A program made the position numbers and the translations under genes. A stretch of 64,000 bases of DNA from Candidatus Pantoea formicae (GTDB lineage Bacteria; Pseudomonadota; Gammaproteobacteria; Enterobacterales; Enterobacteriaceae): assembly GCF_011752625.1 (NCBI RefSeq), contig NZ_VWXD01000005.1:297103-361102 (forward strand), written 5' to 3'. Below, piece by piece: positions 33,977-42,118 of the stretch (positions are counted from its first letter, which is position 1; every line of letters starts with the position of its first letter). The notes under the pieces were generated by a model. It saw only the letters and a list, made by a program, of their open reading frames with translations, did no database searches and was not told the origin of the DNA.

Positions 33977-34540
33977 ATGTCCATCATTAATACCAAAATC
34001 AAACCATTCAAAAATGCAGCGTTCAAAAACGGCGAATTCATCGACGTAACCGAGAAAGACGTTGAAGGTAAATGGAGTGTATTCTTCTTCTACCCGGCTG
34101 ACTTCACCTTCGTTTGCCCAACTGAGCTGGGTGATGTTGCAGACCACCACGAAGAGCTGCAGAAACTGGGCGTAGACATCTACTCTGTTTCTACCGACAC
34201 GCACTTTACCCACAAAGCCTGGCACGGTTCTTCTGAAACCATCGCAAAAATCAAATATGCGATGATCGGCGACCCAACTGGTGCACTGACCCGTAACTTC
34301 GAAATCATGCGCGAAGACGAAGGTCTGGCTGACCGTGGTACCTTCATTGTTGACCCACAGGGCATCATCCAGGCTATCGAAATCACCGCTGAAGGCATTG
34401 GCCGTGACGCATCTGACCTGATCCGCAAAATCAAAGCGGCTCAGTATGTTGCTTCTCACCCAGGCGAAGTTTGCCCGGCTAAATGGAAAGAAGGCGAAGC
34501 AACTCTGGCTCCATCTCTGGACCTGGTTGGCAAAATCTAA
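33977..34540 (+). CDS. ahpC: AhpC, alkyl hydroperoxide reductase peroxiredoxin subunit
   Basis: This 187-residue 2-Cys peroxiredoxin reduces hydrogen peroxide and organic peroxides. The peroxidatic Cys is in DFTFVCPTEL near residue 47 and the resolving Cys in GEVCPAKW near 166. The length equals E. coli AhpC. SD AACGGAGG is strong. Codon use is highly biased toward optimal codons, in line with abundant expression. ahpF follows after 70 bases that contain a hairpin. Confidence 0.97.
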   Translation: MSIINTKIKPFKNAAFKNGEFIDVTEKDVEGKWSVFFFYPADFTFVCPTELGDVADHHEELQKLGVDIYSVSTDTHFTHKAWHGSSETIAKIKYAMIGDPTGALTRNFEIMREDEGLADRGTFIVDPQGIIQAIEITAEGIGRDASDLIRKIKAAQYVASHPGEVCPAKWKEGEATLAPSLDLVGKI

Positions 34541-34567
34541 GTTACACCCAGCCATTCGATCTTTCTC

Positions 34568-34592
34568 AATCGGGTGCTACGGCACCCGATTT
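34568..34592 (+). terminator. Hairpin with T-rich tail between ahpC and ahpF
   Basis: ATCGGGTGC and GCACCCGAT form a 9-bp stem with a short loop, followed by TTTTCTT. It lies 19 bases before ahpF and probably acts as a partial terminator, keeping AhpC in excess over AhpF. Confidence 0.75.
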
Positions 34593-34610
34593 TCTTGACA
34601 GGAACTCACT

Positions 34611-36179
34611 ATGCTCGATACCAATTTAAAAACACAGCTCAAGGCTTACCTTGAGAAATTAACGAAACCGGTTGAGTTGATTGCCACACTGGATGATGGC
34701 GCTAAATCTGCGGAGATCCGTTCTCTGCTGACCGATATCGCGAGCTTGTCAGAAAAAGTCAGCTTCCGTGAAGAGAATGATCGTCCGGTTCGTAAACCCT
34801 CTTTCTTGATCACTAACCCAGGCAGCCAGAGCGGTCCACGCTTTGCCGGTTCGCCAATGGGACACGAATTTACTTCACTGGTGCTGGCGCTGCTGCAAAC
34901 CGGTGGACACCCTTCGAAAGAGTCGCAGAGCCTGCTGGAGCAAGTGGTTGCTCTGGACACCGACCTGCATTTCGAAACCTATTACTCGCTGTCATGCCAC
35001 AACTGCCCTGACGTGGTTCAGGCGCTGAACCTGATGGCGGTGCTTAACCCACGCATCAGCCACACCGCGATTGATGGCGGCATGTTCCAGAACGAAATCA
35101 CTGAGCGCAATGTGATGGGCGTTCCTGCGGTATTCCTGAACGGCAAAGAGTTCGGTCAGGGCCGTTTGAGCCTCGCAGAAATCGTCGGCAAAGTGGACAC
35201 TAACGCAGAGAAGCGTGCGGCGGAAGAGCTGAACAAGCGTGAAGCCTATGAAGTGCTGATCGTCGGCAGCGGCCCAGCGGGCGCAGCGGCAGCGATTTAC
35301 TCTGCACGTAAAGGTATCCGCACTGGCCTGATGGGCGAGCGTTTTGGTGGCCAGGTGCTCGACACCGTGGACATCGAAAACTACATCTCGGTACAGAAAA
35401 CTGAAGGCGCGAAGCTGGCTGGTTCTCTGCGTGCTCACGTTGATGATTACGATGTCGATGTGATTGACACTCAAAGCGCTATCAAGCTGATCCCTGCAGC
35501 CAAAGAGGGCGGTCTGCACGCGATTGAAACCGCTTCTGGTGCCGTGCTGAAATCACGCAGCATCATCATTGCGACCGGCGCACGCTGGCGCAACATGGGT
35601 GTGCCGGGTGAAGAGCAGTATCGCACCAAAGGCGTCACCTATTGCCCACACTGCGATGGCCCGCTGTTCAAAGGCAAGCGCACGGCGGTGATCGGCGGCG
35701 GTAACTCCGGCGTTGAAGCGGCAATCGACCTCGCAGGTCTGGTTGAGCACGTGACGCTGCTGGAATTTGCCAGCGAAATGCGTGCCGACAAAGTGCTGCA
35801 GGACAAACTGCGCAGCCTGAAAAACGTCGATGTGATTCTGAATGCCCAGACCACCGAAGTGAAAGGCGACGGCAGCAAAGTGACTGGCTTGAGCTATATC
35901 GACCGTAACAATCAGACCAGCCATGAGATCGCGCTGAGCGGCATCTTCGTGCAGATTGGTCTGCTGCCAAACACCACCTTCCTCGAAGGCGCGGTGGAAC
36001 GTAACAAAATGGGCGAGATCATCATCGACGCCAAATGCGAAACCAGCCTGAAAGGCGTGTTCGCGGCGGGTGACTGCACCACGGTACCGTACAAGCAGAT
36101 CATCATCGCCAGCGGTGAAGGCGCGAAAGCCTCACTCAGCGCGTTCGATTACCTGATCCGCACCCAACCGGCTGAATAA
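34611..36179 (+). CDS. ahpF: AhpF, alkyl hydroperoxide reductase flavoprotein subunit
   Basis: This 522-residue NADH-dependent disulfide reductase recycles AhpC. The N-terminal double thioredoxin-like domain carries the redox pair CHNC (about residues 128-131). FAD binding is at VGSGPAGAAAAIYSARKG, the thioredoxin-reductase-like CPHC pair lies at about 345-348, NAD binding is at IGGGNSGVEAA, and the C-terminal FAD motif is GVFAAGDCT. The ahpCF order is as in E. coli. A strong terminator follows. Confidence 0.97.
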   Translation: MLDTNLKTQLKAYLEKLTKPVELIATLDDGAKSAEIRSLLTDIASLSEKVSFREENDRPVRKPSFLITNPGSQSGPRFAGSPMGHEFTSLVLALLQTGGHPSKESQSLLEQVVALDTDLHFETYYSLSCHNCPDVVQALNLMAVLNPRISHTAIDGGMFQNEITERNVMGVPAVFLNGKEFGQGRLSLAEIVGKVDTNAEKRAAEELNKREAYEVLIVGSGPAGAAAAIYSARKGIRTGLMGERFGGQVLDTVDIENYISVQKTEGAKLAGSLRAHVDDYDVDVIDTQSAIKLIPAAKEGGLHAIETASGAVLKSRSIIIATGARWRNMGVPGEEQYRTKGVTYCPHCDGPLFKGKRTAVIGGGNSGVEAAIDLAGLVEHVTLLEFASEMRADKVLQDKLRSLKNVDVILNAQTTEVKGDGSKVTGLSYIDRNNQTSHEIALSGIFVQIGLLPNTTFLEGAVERNKMGEIIIDAKCETSLKGVFAAGDCTTVPYKQIIIASGEGAKASLSAFDYLIRTQPAE

Positions 36180-36203
36180 GTTTTATTGCGATAGCCACGC
36201 AGC

Positions 36204-36236
36204 AGCCCCGTAACCTCTGTTACGGGGCTTTTTTTT
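36204..36236 (+). terminator. Intrinsic terminator after ahpF
   Basis: An 11-bp stem (AGCCCCGTAAC / GTTACGGGGCT) with CTCT loop is followed by eight Ts. It closes the ahpCF unit. Confidence 0.93.
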
Positions 36237-36245
36237 GCTCAACAT

Positions 36246-36449
36246 TTATCCCAGCCAGCGACAGGCTTGGGCATCGCTGATATCACGGTAGTACACCTTG
36301 TGAATTCGTTCGCCACAACGTTTACATTGCGCTTCAACATGGGTGGAAAAATAATGGCGACCACTGGGTGAAATAGCACCTTTACGTGAAATACGAATGT
36401 GATGCCAGGAATGTGCGTGCGGAATGAAATTAAATAACGGTAGCTTCAT
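36246..36449 (-). CDS. Small hypothetical protein with a CxxC pair
   Basis: I do not recognise this protein. From the ATG at 36449 it has 67 residues, with a His-rich region (HAHSWHH), a Cys pair in CKRCGERIH that could bind metal, and a conserved-looking end (YYRDISDAQACRWLG). A longer frame begins at a TTG at 36542 and would give 98 residues. The SD before the ATG is weak (GGAA). It faces the ahpF terminator. The surrounding DNA is AT-rich compared with its neighbours, which fits acquired DNA. Confidence 0.5.
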   Translation of the reverse strand: MKLPLFNFIPHAHSWHHIRISRKGAISPSGRHYFSTHVEAQCKRCGERIHKVYYRDISDAQACRWLG

Positions 36450-36776
36450 TATTGATTCCGGAATGGGAGGAACAAAGTCTGTCTTCAAGTCCGGAGGGGG
36501 ATTAGGCCGTTTAATGCGGCGTGAGGCGTTGATACTAATCAATTAGTGGTATTGATTTTATCAATTTCCTTATTTTTACCAAAATAGATTCATTATTTCT
36601 CTGGTGTTGAATGTTTATTATTTTAGCGAATTTGATCTGGCTATATTTATTTCCTTTTTCATGATGCACCGACAGGCTTAAATTTTGATATGCCACAATT
36701 ATTCGTGATGTCCACAGGCTACAATTTACATCCCTTGCCGCAAGCCTTATCCTGTCGTTGGCATGTTCACCATGCC
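36450..36776. other. AT-rich gene-free stretch before the thiM riboswitch
   Basis: This stretch includes the possible 5' extension of the small hypothetical gene and the thiM promoter. From about 36545 to 36700 it is strongly AT-rich, with runs such as TTATTTTTACC, but I see no convincing coding frame, RNA or named repeat. TTGGCA-like and TATGCC-like boxes near 36690 could be promoter parts; I do not assign them. Confidence 0.5.
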
Positions 36777-36857
36777 GTGACTCGGGGTGCCCCTGTTAAA
36801 CAGGGCTGAGATACACCCGCTGACCTGATCTGGATAATGCCAGCGTAGGGAAGTCAG
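36777..36857 (+). promoter_or_regulatory. TPP riboswitch (THI element)
   Basis: The aptamer core is present in order: CTCGGGGTGCCC, GGGCTGAGATA, ACCCGCTGACCTGATCTGG and ATAATGCCAGCGTAGGGAAG, the hallmarks of the thiamine pyrophosphate riboswitch. It lies 45 bases before thiM, so TPP should reduce thiMD expression, in E. coli mainly at translation start. The following TTGGGAG is the likely ribosome site it hides. Confidence 0.95.
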
Positions 36858-36901
36858 ATGCCTGACCGCATTCGCCTTCTTGATCGCCGGTTGGGAGTTT
36901 T

Positions 36902-37690
36902 ATGAAACACACGCCTGACCTACTTACCCCCGCGCAACTCGCGCACTCCCTGCAATTGTTGCGTCAGCAAAAGCCGCTGGTGCACTGCATGACCAATGAT
37001 GTGGTGCAAACCTTTACCGCGAACGTATTGCTGGCGCTGCAAGCCTCTCCCGCGATGGTGATTGATGCCGAAGAAGCCACACAGTTCGCTGGATTTGCCG
37101 ATGCGTTGCTGATCAACGTCGGGACATTAACGCGCGATCGGCGTGATGCGATGCTGGCTGCGGTACAGGCTGCACAACAAGCCGGCACGCCCTGGACACT
37201 CGATCCGGTTGCGGTTGGCGCGCTCTCATTGCGCACCGCGTTCTGCCAGCAACTGCTTGTCCTGCAACCGGCCGCGATTCGCGGTAACGCCTCCGAAATT
37301 CTTGCCTTGGCCAATCAGGCCCCAGGCGGACGCGGTGTGGACAGCGTGCATCAGGCCGATGCTGCGCTCAGTGCCGCCCAGCAACTCGCTCAGGATTATC
37401 AAACCATTGTGGCTGTCACCGGTGAAGTCGATTACGTCACCGATGGTCGTCACACACTGGCGATTCCAGGCGGTAGCCCGCTGATGACGCGCGTGGTGGG
37501 CACCGGGTGTGCGCTTTCTGCGGTCGTGGCGGCATTAAGTAGTTTGCCGGGGGAGCGCTTGCAGCATGTCGCAGCAGCGTGCCGTATTGTGTCGCTGGCG
37601 GGTGAAAACGCGGCGCGTAAAGCACAAGGGCCAGGCAGCTTTGTCGCGGCTTTCCTCGATAACCTCTGGACGCTGGAGGTGGCGCAATGA
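36902..37690 (+). CDS. thiM: ThiM, hydroxyethylthiazole kinase
   Basis: This 262-residue ribokinase-like enzyme phosphorylates 4-methyl-5-hydroxyethylthiazole in thiamine salvage. Visible motifs are the N-terminal PLVHCMTNDVVQTFTANVLLA, the DPVAVG region near residue 100, and the ATP site with catalytic Cys in VVGTGCALSAV near 198. It lies under the TPP riboswitch, with SD TTGGGAG, and its stop overlaps thiD (ATGA). Confidence 0.94.
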   Translation: MKHTPDLLTPAQLAHSLQLLRQQKPLVHCMTNDVVQTFTANVLLALQASPAMVIDAEEATQFAGFADALLINVGTLTRDRRDAMLAAVQAAQQAGTPWTLDPVAVGALSLRTAFCQQLLVLQPAAIRGNASEILALANQAPGGRGVDSVHQADAALSAAQQLAQDYQTIVAVTGEVDYVTDGRHTLAIPGGSPLMTRVVGTGCALSAVVAALSSLPGERLQHVAAACRIVSLAGENAARKAQGPGSFVAAFLDNLWTLEVAQ

Positions 37691-38487
37691 AACGCATTAA
37701 TGCTCTCACCATTGCGGGTACCGATCCGAGCGGCGGTGCCGGTATTCAAGCCGATCTGAAAGCCTTCTCCGCCTTGGGCGCTTATGGTACGAGCGTGATC
37801 ACCGCGCTGGTGGCGCAGAACACCTGTGGTGTGCAGTCGGTCTATCGCATCGAACCCGATTTTGTCGGTGCGCAGTTGGATTCAGTGCTGAGCGACGTAC
37901 GCATTGATGCCGCTAAAATTGGCATGCTGGCGGAAACTGCGGTGGTCGAAGTGGTGGCTGAACGACTGAAACGCGCCAGCCTGCCGTTTGTGGTGTTGGA
38001 TACGGTGATGATTGCCAAAAGTGGTGATGCGTTACTTTCGCCAGACGCGGTGGCCAGCATTCGTGAACTGCTGCTGCCCCAAGTTTCACTGATCACACCC
38101 AATCTGCCCGAAGCTGCTGCGTTGTTAGGACGCGATATGGCGCTGGATGAGAAAACCATGCTGCTGCAAGGTGATGCGCTGCTCGATCTCGGCTGTGAAG
38201 CGGTGCTGATGAAGGGTGGACATCTTAGCGATGCAGAAAGCCCGGACTGGCTGATCACCCGCGCGGGCCGTCAGCGCTTCACCGCACCGCGCGTCAATAC
38301 GCGTCACACTCATGGCACCGGTTGTACGCTGTCAGCTGCGCTGGCGGCACTGCGCCCGCGTCACGATAGCTGGGCTGACACGGTGGCTGAAGCCAAAGCC
38401 TGGTTGCAACAGGCGTTGCTGCACGCCGACTCACTGGAAGTAGGGAAAGGCATTGGGCCAGTGCACCATTTCCATCAGTGGTGGTAG
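37687..38487 (+). CDS. thiD: ThiD, hydroxymethylpyrimidine (phosphate) kinase
   Basis: This 266-residue kinase phosphorylates HMP and HMP-P for thiamine synthesis. Motifs are the N-terminal TIAGTDPSGGAGIQADLKAFSA, KIGMLAE, and the C-terminal THGTGCTLSAALAA with the catalytic Cys. It overlaps thiM by four bases, forming the thiMD unit with riboswitch control, as in E. coli. Confidence 0.94.
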   Translation: MKRINALTIAGTDPSGGAGIQADLKAFSALGAYGTSVITALVAQNTCGVQSVYRIEPDFVGAQLDSVLSDVRIDAAKIGMLAETAVVEVVAERLKRASLPFVVLDTVMIAKSGDALLSPDAVASIRELLLPQVSLITPNLPEAAALLGRDMALDEKTMLLQGDALLDLGCEAVLMKGGHLSDAESPDWLITRAGRQRFTAPRVNTRHTHGTGCTLSAALAALRPRHDSWADTVAEAKAWLQQALLHADSLEVGKGIGPVHHFHQWW

Positions 38488-38587
38488 GGCGTAACGCCAG
38501 ATTGCCGCTTTTTTACTGCGTATCCGTCTGAAAAATGGTGTCAGCAATTTGCCAGCCTGGCGCTTTTCGGTCCAGGCTGTTGGGGGC

Positions 38588-38607
38588 GAATCGGCACGTG
38601 CCGATTC
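38588..38607. repeat. 20-bp perfect palindrome upstream of fbaB
   Basis: GAATCGGCACGTGCCGATTC is a perfect 10-bp-arm palindrome 29 bases before fbaB. No T-run follows. It could be a protein-binding site or a small mobile hairpin; the fbaB promoter region is here. Confidence 0.75.
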
Positions 38608-38635
38608 CAATCCAGCCATTTATTCAGGAGCCAAC

Positions 38636-39688
38636 ATGACGGACATCGTACAGTTATTGGGCAAAGAAGCGGACTCTCTTCTTCAACATCGCTGCATGAC
38701 CATTCCAGCGGACAGCCTTTATTTACCGGGCGCGGATTTCGTCGATCGCGTGATGATCGACAACAATCGTTCTCCTGCCGTACTGCGCAATATGCAAACC
38801 CTCTACAACACCGGCCGCCTCGCGGGCACCGGCTATCTGTCGATTTTGCCGGTCGATCAGGGGGTAGAGCACTCCGCAGGTGCATCGTTTGCCGCTAACC
38901 CCGCTTATTTCGACCCGAAGAACATCGTCGAGTTGGCGATTGAAGCGGGCTGTAACTGTGTGGCATCCACCTACGGTGTGCTGGCCTCGGTATCGCGCCG
39001 CTATGCGCACCGCATTCCGTTTATGGTGAAGCTCAACCATAACGAGACGCTGAGCTATCCAACCCAATACGATCAGACACTCTATGCCAGCGTTGAGCAG
39101 GCCTTCAATTTGGGTGCCATCGCGGTGGGTGCGACCATCTATTTTGGTTCTGAGCAATCACGTCGTCAGATTGAAGAGATCTCGGCCGCCTTTGAGCGCG
39201 CGCATGAGTTGGGCATGGTGACGGTACTGTGGGCCTATCTGCGTAATGATGGCTTCAAGAAAGATGGCGTGGATTACCATGCCAGCGCCGACTTAACCGG
39301 CCAGGCCAACCATCTGGCGGCGACCATTGGCGCGGATATCGTTAAGCAGAAGATGGCCGAGAACAATGGCGGCTATAAAGCGGTGAAATTCGGTCATACC
39401 GATGAGCGCGTGTACAGCAAGCTGACCACTGAGAACCCGATCGATCTGGTGCGTTACCAGCTGGCGAACTGCTATATGGGTCGTGCGGGATTGATTAACT
39501 CCGGTGGCGCATCCGCGGGAGATACGGACATTGCCGAATCGGTGCGTACTGCGGTCATCAACAAACGCGCGGGCGGCATGGGGCTGATTCTGGGTCGTAA
39601 GGCGTTCAAGAAGTCGCTGAAAGAGGGCGTGCAATTGATCAATGCGGTGCAGGATGTCTACTTGGCGAAAGATGTCACCATTGCTTGA
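38636..39688 (+). CDS. fbaB: FbaB, class I fructose-bisphosphate aldolase (DhnA type)
   Basis: This 350-residue protein equals E. coli FbaB in length when started at 38636, with SD TCAGGAG. It is the Schiff-base (metal-independent) aldolase, splitting or forming fructose-1,6-bisphosphate, usually important in gluconeogenic growth. The family region LPVDQGVEHSAGASFAANP lies at about residues 63-81 and FMVKLNHNETLSYP carries conserved Lys near 124. The end GMGLILGRKAFKKS is also typical. An upstream open extension overlaps the 20-bp palindrome and is ignored. Confidence 0.95.
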   Translation: MTDIVQLLGKEADSLLQHRCMTIPADSLYLPGADFVDRVMIDNNRSPAVLRNMQTLYNTGRLAGTGYLSILPVDQGVEHSAGASFAANPAYFDPKNIVELAIEAGCNCVASTYGVLASVSRRYAHRIPFMVKLNHNETLSYPTQYDQTLYASVEQAFNLGAIAVGATIYFGSEQSRRQIEEISAAFERAHELGMVTVLWAYLRNDGFKKDGVDYHASADLTGQANHLAATIGADIVKQKMAENNGGYKAVKFGHTDERVYSKLTTENPIDLVRYQLANCYMGRAGLINSGGASAGDTDIAESVRTAVINKRAGGMGLILGRKAFKKSLKEGVQLINAVQDVYLAKDVTIA

Positions 39689-39712
39689 TTAAACTTGGCT
39701 GACTTGCCATTT

Positions 39713-39785
39713 CGTGGGCGGGCAGTGCGCGTCCCTGGTCACATACGTTTGTATGCTCCCAGGGCCTGTGCGCTGACCGCCCGCG
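39713..39785. repeat. ERIC-like hairpin element after fbaB
   Basis: A long imperfect stem has at its centre CCCTGGTCACATAC and GTATGCTCCCAGGG, which resembles the core hairpin of ERIC sequences. The outer arms GGGCGG..CAGTGCGC and GTGCGCTG..CCGCCC pair with G-U wobbles in one strand. It lies between the converging fbaB and rspR and may end both transcripts. The full ERIC consensus is not visible, so this is a related or shortened element. Confidence 0.6.
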
Positions 39786-39820
39786 AACTGCCTACGCCGC
39801 CGACGATTTTGGTCTATGAC

Positions 39821-40507
39821 TTAAGGTGCTTCAAACCACTCGCTATTACGCTCGGCAATCGGCGTAATGGTCAAAATCATCTCCTGCAGATGACGGCGCA
39901 TCGCCACTTCTGCCGCTTCGACATCTTGCGCTTTTAGGGCGTGGTAGATGTTTTCATGCTGCTGAATCAAACTTTCCGGTGGCGACACTTCACTCAGCGT
40001 CAGAAAACGTACGCGGTCCATGGTGGCTTTAATATTTTCCACGGTTTCCCACGCCAGTAGGCAGTTAATCCCTTCAGCAATCAGGCGGTGAAACTCATCG
40101 TCCAGCGCTAAAAAAGCCTGACTGTCGTGGCGTTCAGCGGCCAGGCGTTGCAGCTGTAAGTTATGCTCCAGCGCCATCAACCCCTCGGGGGTGATCTCCT
40201 GCGCCGCGCGGCGTACCACGGCAATCTCAACTGCTTCACGGATAAAACGACCATCTGCTACTCGCTGAGCGGAAATTTTGCGTACAAAGGTGCCGCGCTG
40301 TGGCAGCACTTGCACCAGACCGGCTTCCGCCAGTTTGATAAAGGCTTCGCGTACCGGTTGGCGCGACACGTTGAAACGCGCGGACACTTCTTTCTCCGAC
40401 AGCAGTGATCCCGGATGGATAGCGCAGGTCACGATATCTTTGCGCAGATAGCGATAGATCTGCTGATTTACGGGTTCGCTGGTGGTTATGGTATAAGCAA
40501 TCGACAT
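39821..40507 (-). CDS. rspR: RspR-like GntR/FadR-family regulator
   Basis: This 228-residue regulator has an N-terminal winged HTH (SEKEVSARFNVSRQPVREAFIKLAEAGLV) and a C-terminal FCD ligand domain with His residues (e.g. LDDEFHRL and LIQQHENIYHAL) that often bind metal. Similarity to E. coli RspR (YdfH) extends from PVNQQIYR to the final NSEWF. It lies downstream of the ydfI-like gene on the same strand, after 98 bases with an 18-bp palindrome, so it may have its own promoter. It probably represses the rsp cluster in the absence of a sugar acid. Confidence 0.85.
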   Translation of the reverse strand: MSIAYTITTSEPVNQQIYRYLRKDIVTCAIHPGSLLSEKEVSARFNVSRQPVREAFIKLAEAGLVQVLPQRGTFVRKISAQRVADGRFIREAVEIAVVRRAAQEITPEGLMALEHNLQLQRLAAERHDSQAFLALDDEFHRLIAEGINCLLAWETVENIKATMDRVRFLTLSEVSPPESLIQQHENIYHALKAQDVEAAEVAMRRHLQEMILTITPIAERNSEWFEAP

Positions 40508-40526
40508 GCAGCAATATCCGTATTAC

Positions 40527-40544
40527 GGCTGGCGTACGCCAGCC
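40527..40544. repeat. 18-bp perfect palindrome between rspR and ydfI-like gene
   Basis: GGCTGGCGTACGCCAGCC is a perfect palindrome with 9-bp arms, 20 bases before rspR. It has no T-run. It may be an operator of rspR or a transcript-end hairpin. Confidence 0.7.
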
Positions 40545-40605
40545 CGATAGTAAAGGTTCAGTCTAATCAGCACGCTGCATCTGCGCTACACATTTGTGAA
40601 GGCCA

Positions 40606-42066
40606 TTATGCCTGCGCCACAAGGGCATGCACCGTCGCACGCGCACCCTGCGTATTCAGCTGCTTATACAACTCCGTTACACGAGAGACAAAGGCGGTTT
40701 GATAGCGTAAATCGTCGCCAAACACCGCTTGTAAACGCAGCAGTGCTTCTACGCGCTGCGCGCCTTCATCACTGTGCGCCACAATGCTGGCGAGCTGCTC
40801 TTTGAGCGGATCGCGAATCTCAATGGCCTGACCCTGTTCATCGACACCGCTGACGTAACGCATCCAGGCTGCGACGCCGAGCATAAGATAATCGCAGGAT
40901 GTGCCGTTACGCAGATGCCAGCGCACACTGTCGAGCAGTCGCTGCGGTAACTTTTGGGTGCCATCAGTGGCGATCTGATAGGTGCGATGCTTAATGGCGC
41001 GGTTTTCATAGCGCGCAATGAGTGAATCGGCATAGGCTTCCAGATCCACGCCTTGAGTGCGTAGGGTAGGAGCCTGATCCTGCAACATTAATGCACGTGC
41101 TGCCGTACGGAAGTTGGCATCTGCCATGCAATCGCTGATGTGCTCATAACCGGCAAGGAAGCCAAGGTAGGCGAGGAACGAGTGGCTACCATTGAGCATA
41201 CGCAGCTTCATCTCTTCGAACGGCAGCACATCGCTGACCAGTTCGGCCCCGGCATGTTCCCAAGCGGGGCGGCCATTCACGAAGTTATCCTCGATGACCC
41301 ATTGGAAGAAGGGTTCAGCTTCCACAGCCACCGGATCGCTGCTGCCGAGGCGGGCTTCTAATGCATCAAAGGCCGCATCCGTCATCGCGGGGACGATACG
41401 GTCGACCATCGTGGAAGGGAAGGTGATGTGCGTTTGAATATAGTCCGCGAGATCATGGCTATGGCGTTCTGCCATTTGCGTGATGACATTACGTGTGACA
41501 TGGCCGTTTTCCGGCATGTTGTCGCAAGACATCACGCTGAAAGGGGGCAGATTGCGTTCGCGACGGCGAATAATGGCGGCGAGAATCAGACCCGGTAATG
41601 AGCGCGGCTGCGTCGGGTGTTCAAGGTCATGCACAATATCGGGATGGTCCGGGTTGAGCTTGCCGCTCGAGGGCATGTAGCAATAGCCTTTTTCGGTCAC
41701 TGTCATGGAGACAATCGCCACGTCAGGCTGGCTCATCGCTTCGATCACGGCGTCAATCCCGTCACCTTTACCGTGCAATGCTTGTGTTATCACGCCAATC
41801 ACACGGGTGTTCAGGCTGTCATCGGCCATCTCGGTCAGCGTGTAGAGTAAGTCTTGCTGACGCAGCGCTTGGATTAAGGCGCCGCTATTGAGATTGACTT
41901 CACAGTATCCCCAGTCGCTGCCCTGCGCAGCCAGTTTGTCGCTCGCAAGTGCCTGATGCGCACGGTGAAAGGCACCAAAGCCGATATGCACCATGCGGGT
42001 TTTTAACTGGCTACGATCGTAAGCGGGGCGTTGTACGTCGGCGGGAAGGCGATCGATCTCTAACAT
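40606..42066 (-). CDS. ydfI: YdfI-like mannitol dehydrogenase-family reductase (probable D-mannonate/fructuronate oxidoreductase)
   Basis: This 486-residue polyol dehydrogenase is close to E. coli YdfI. It has NAD-binding VHIGFGAFHRAHQ near residue 25, the family signature SCDNMPENGHVTRNV near 187, and the catalytic Lys region in LKLRML-like EEMKLRMLNGSHSFLAYLG. It most likely interconverts D-fructuronate and D-mannonate. The start at 42066 (MLEIDRL) has SD AAAAGGAAAA; a 16-codon upstream extension is rejected. It lies between the MFS gene and rspR on the same strand. Confidence 0.88.
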   Translation of the reverse strand: MLEIDRLPADVQRPAYDRSQLKTRMVHIGFGAFHRAHQALASDKLAAQGSDWGYCEVNLNSGALIQALRQQDLLYTLTEMADDSLNTRVIGVITQALHGKGDGIDAVIEAMSQPDVAIVSMTVTEKGYCYMPSSGKLNPDHPDIVHDLEHPTQPRSLPGLILAAIIRRRERNLPPFSVMSCDNMPENGHVTRNVITQMAERHSHDLADYIQTHITFPSTMVDRIVPAMTDAAFDALEARLGSSDPVAVEAEPFFQWVIEDNFVNGRPAWEHAGAELVSDVLPFEEMKLRMLNGSHSFLAYLGFLAGYEHISDCMADANFRTAARALMLQDQAPTLRTQGVDLEAYADSLIARYENRAIKHRTYQIATDGTQKLPQRLLDSVRWHLRNGTSCDYLMLGVAAWMRYVSGVDEQGQAIEIRDPLKEQLASIVAHSDEGAQRVEALLRLQAVFGDDLRYQTAFVSRVTELYKQLNTQGARATVHALVAQA

Positions 42067-42118
42067 GCGTTTTCCTTTTAGCAAACGGGGCGCTGAGCGC
42101 CCCATTATGGTCAATCTG

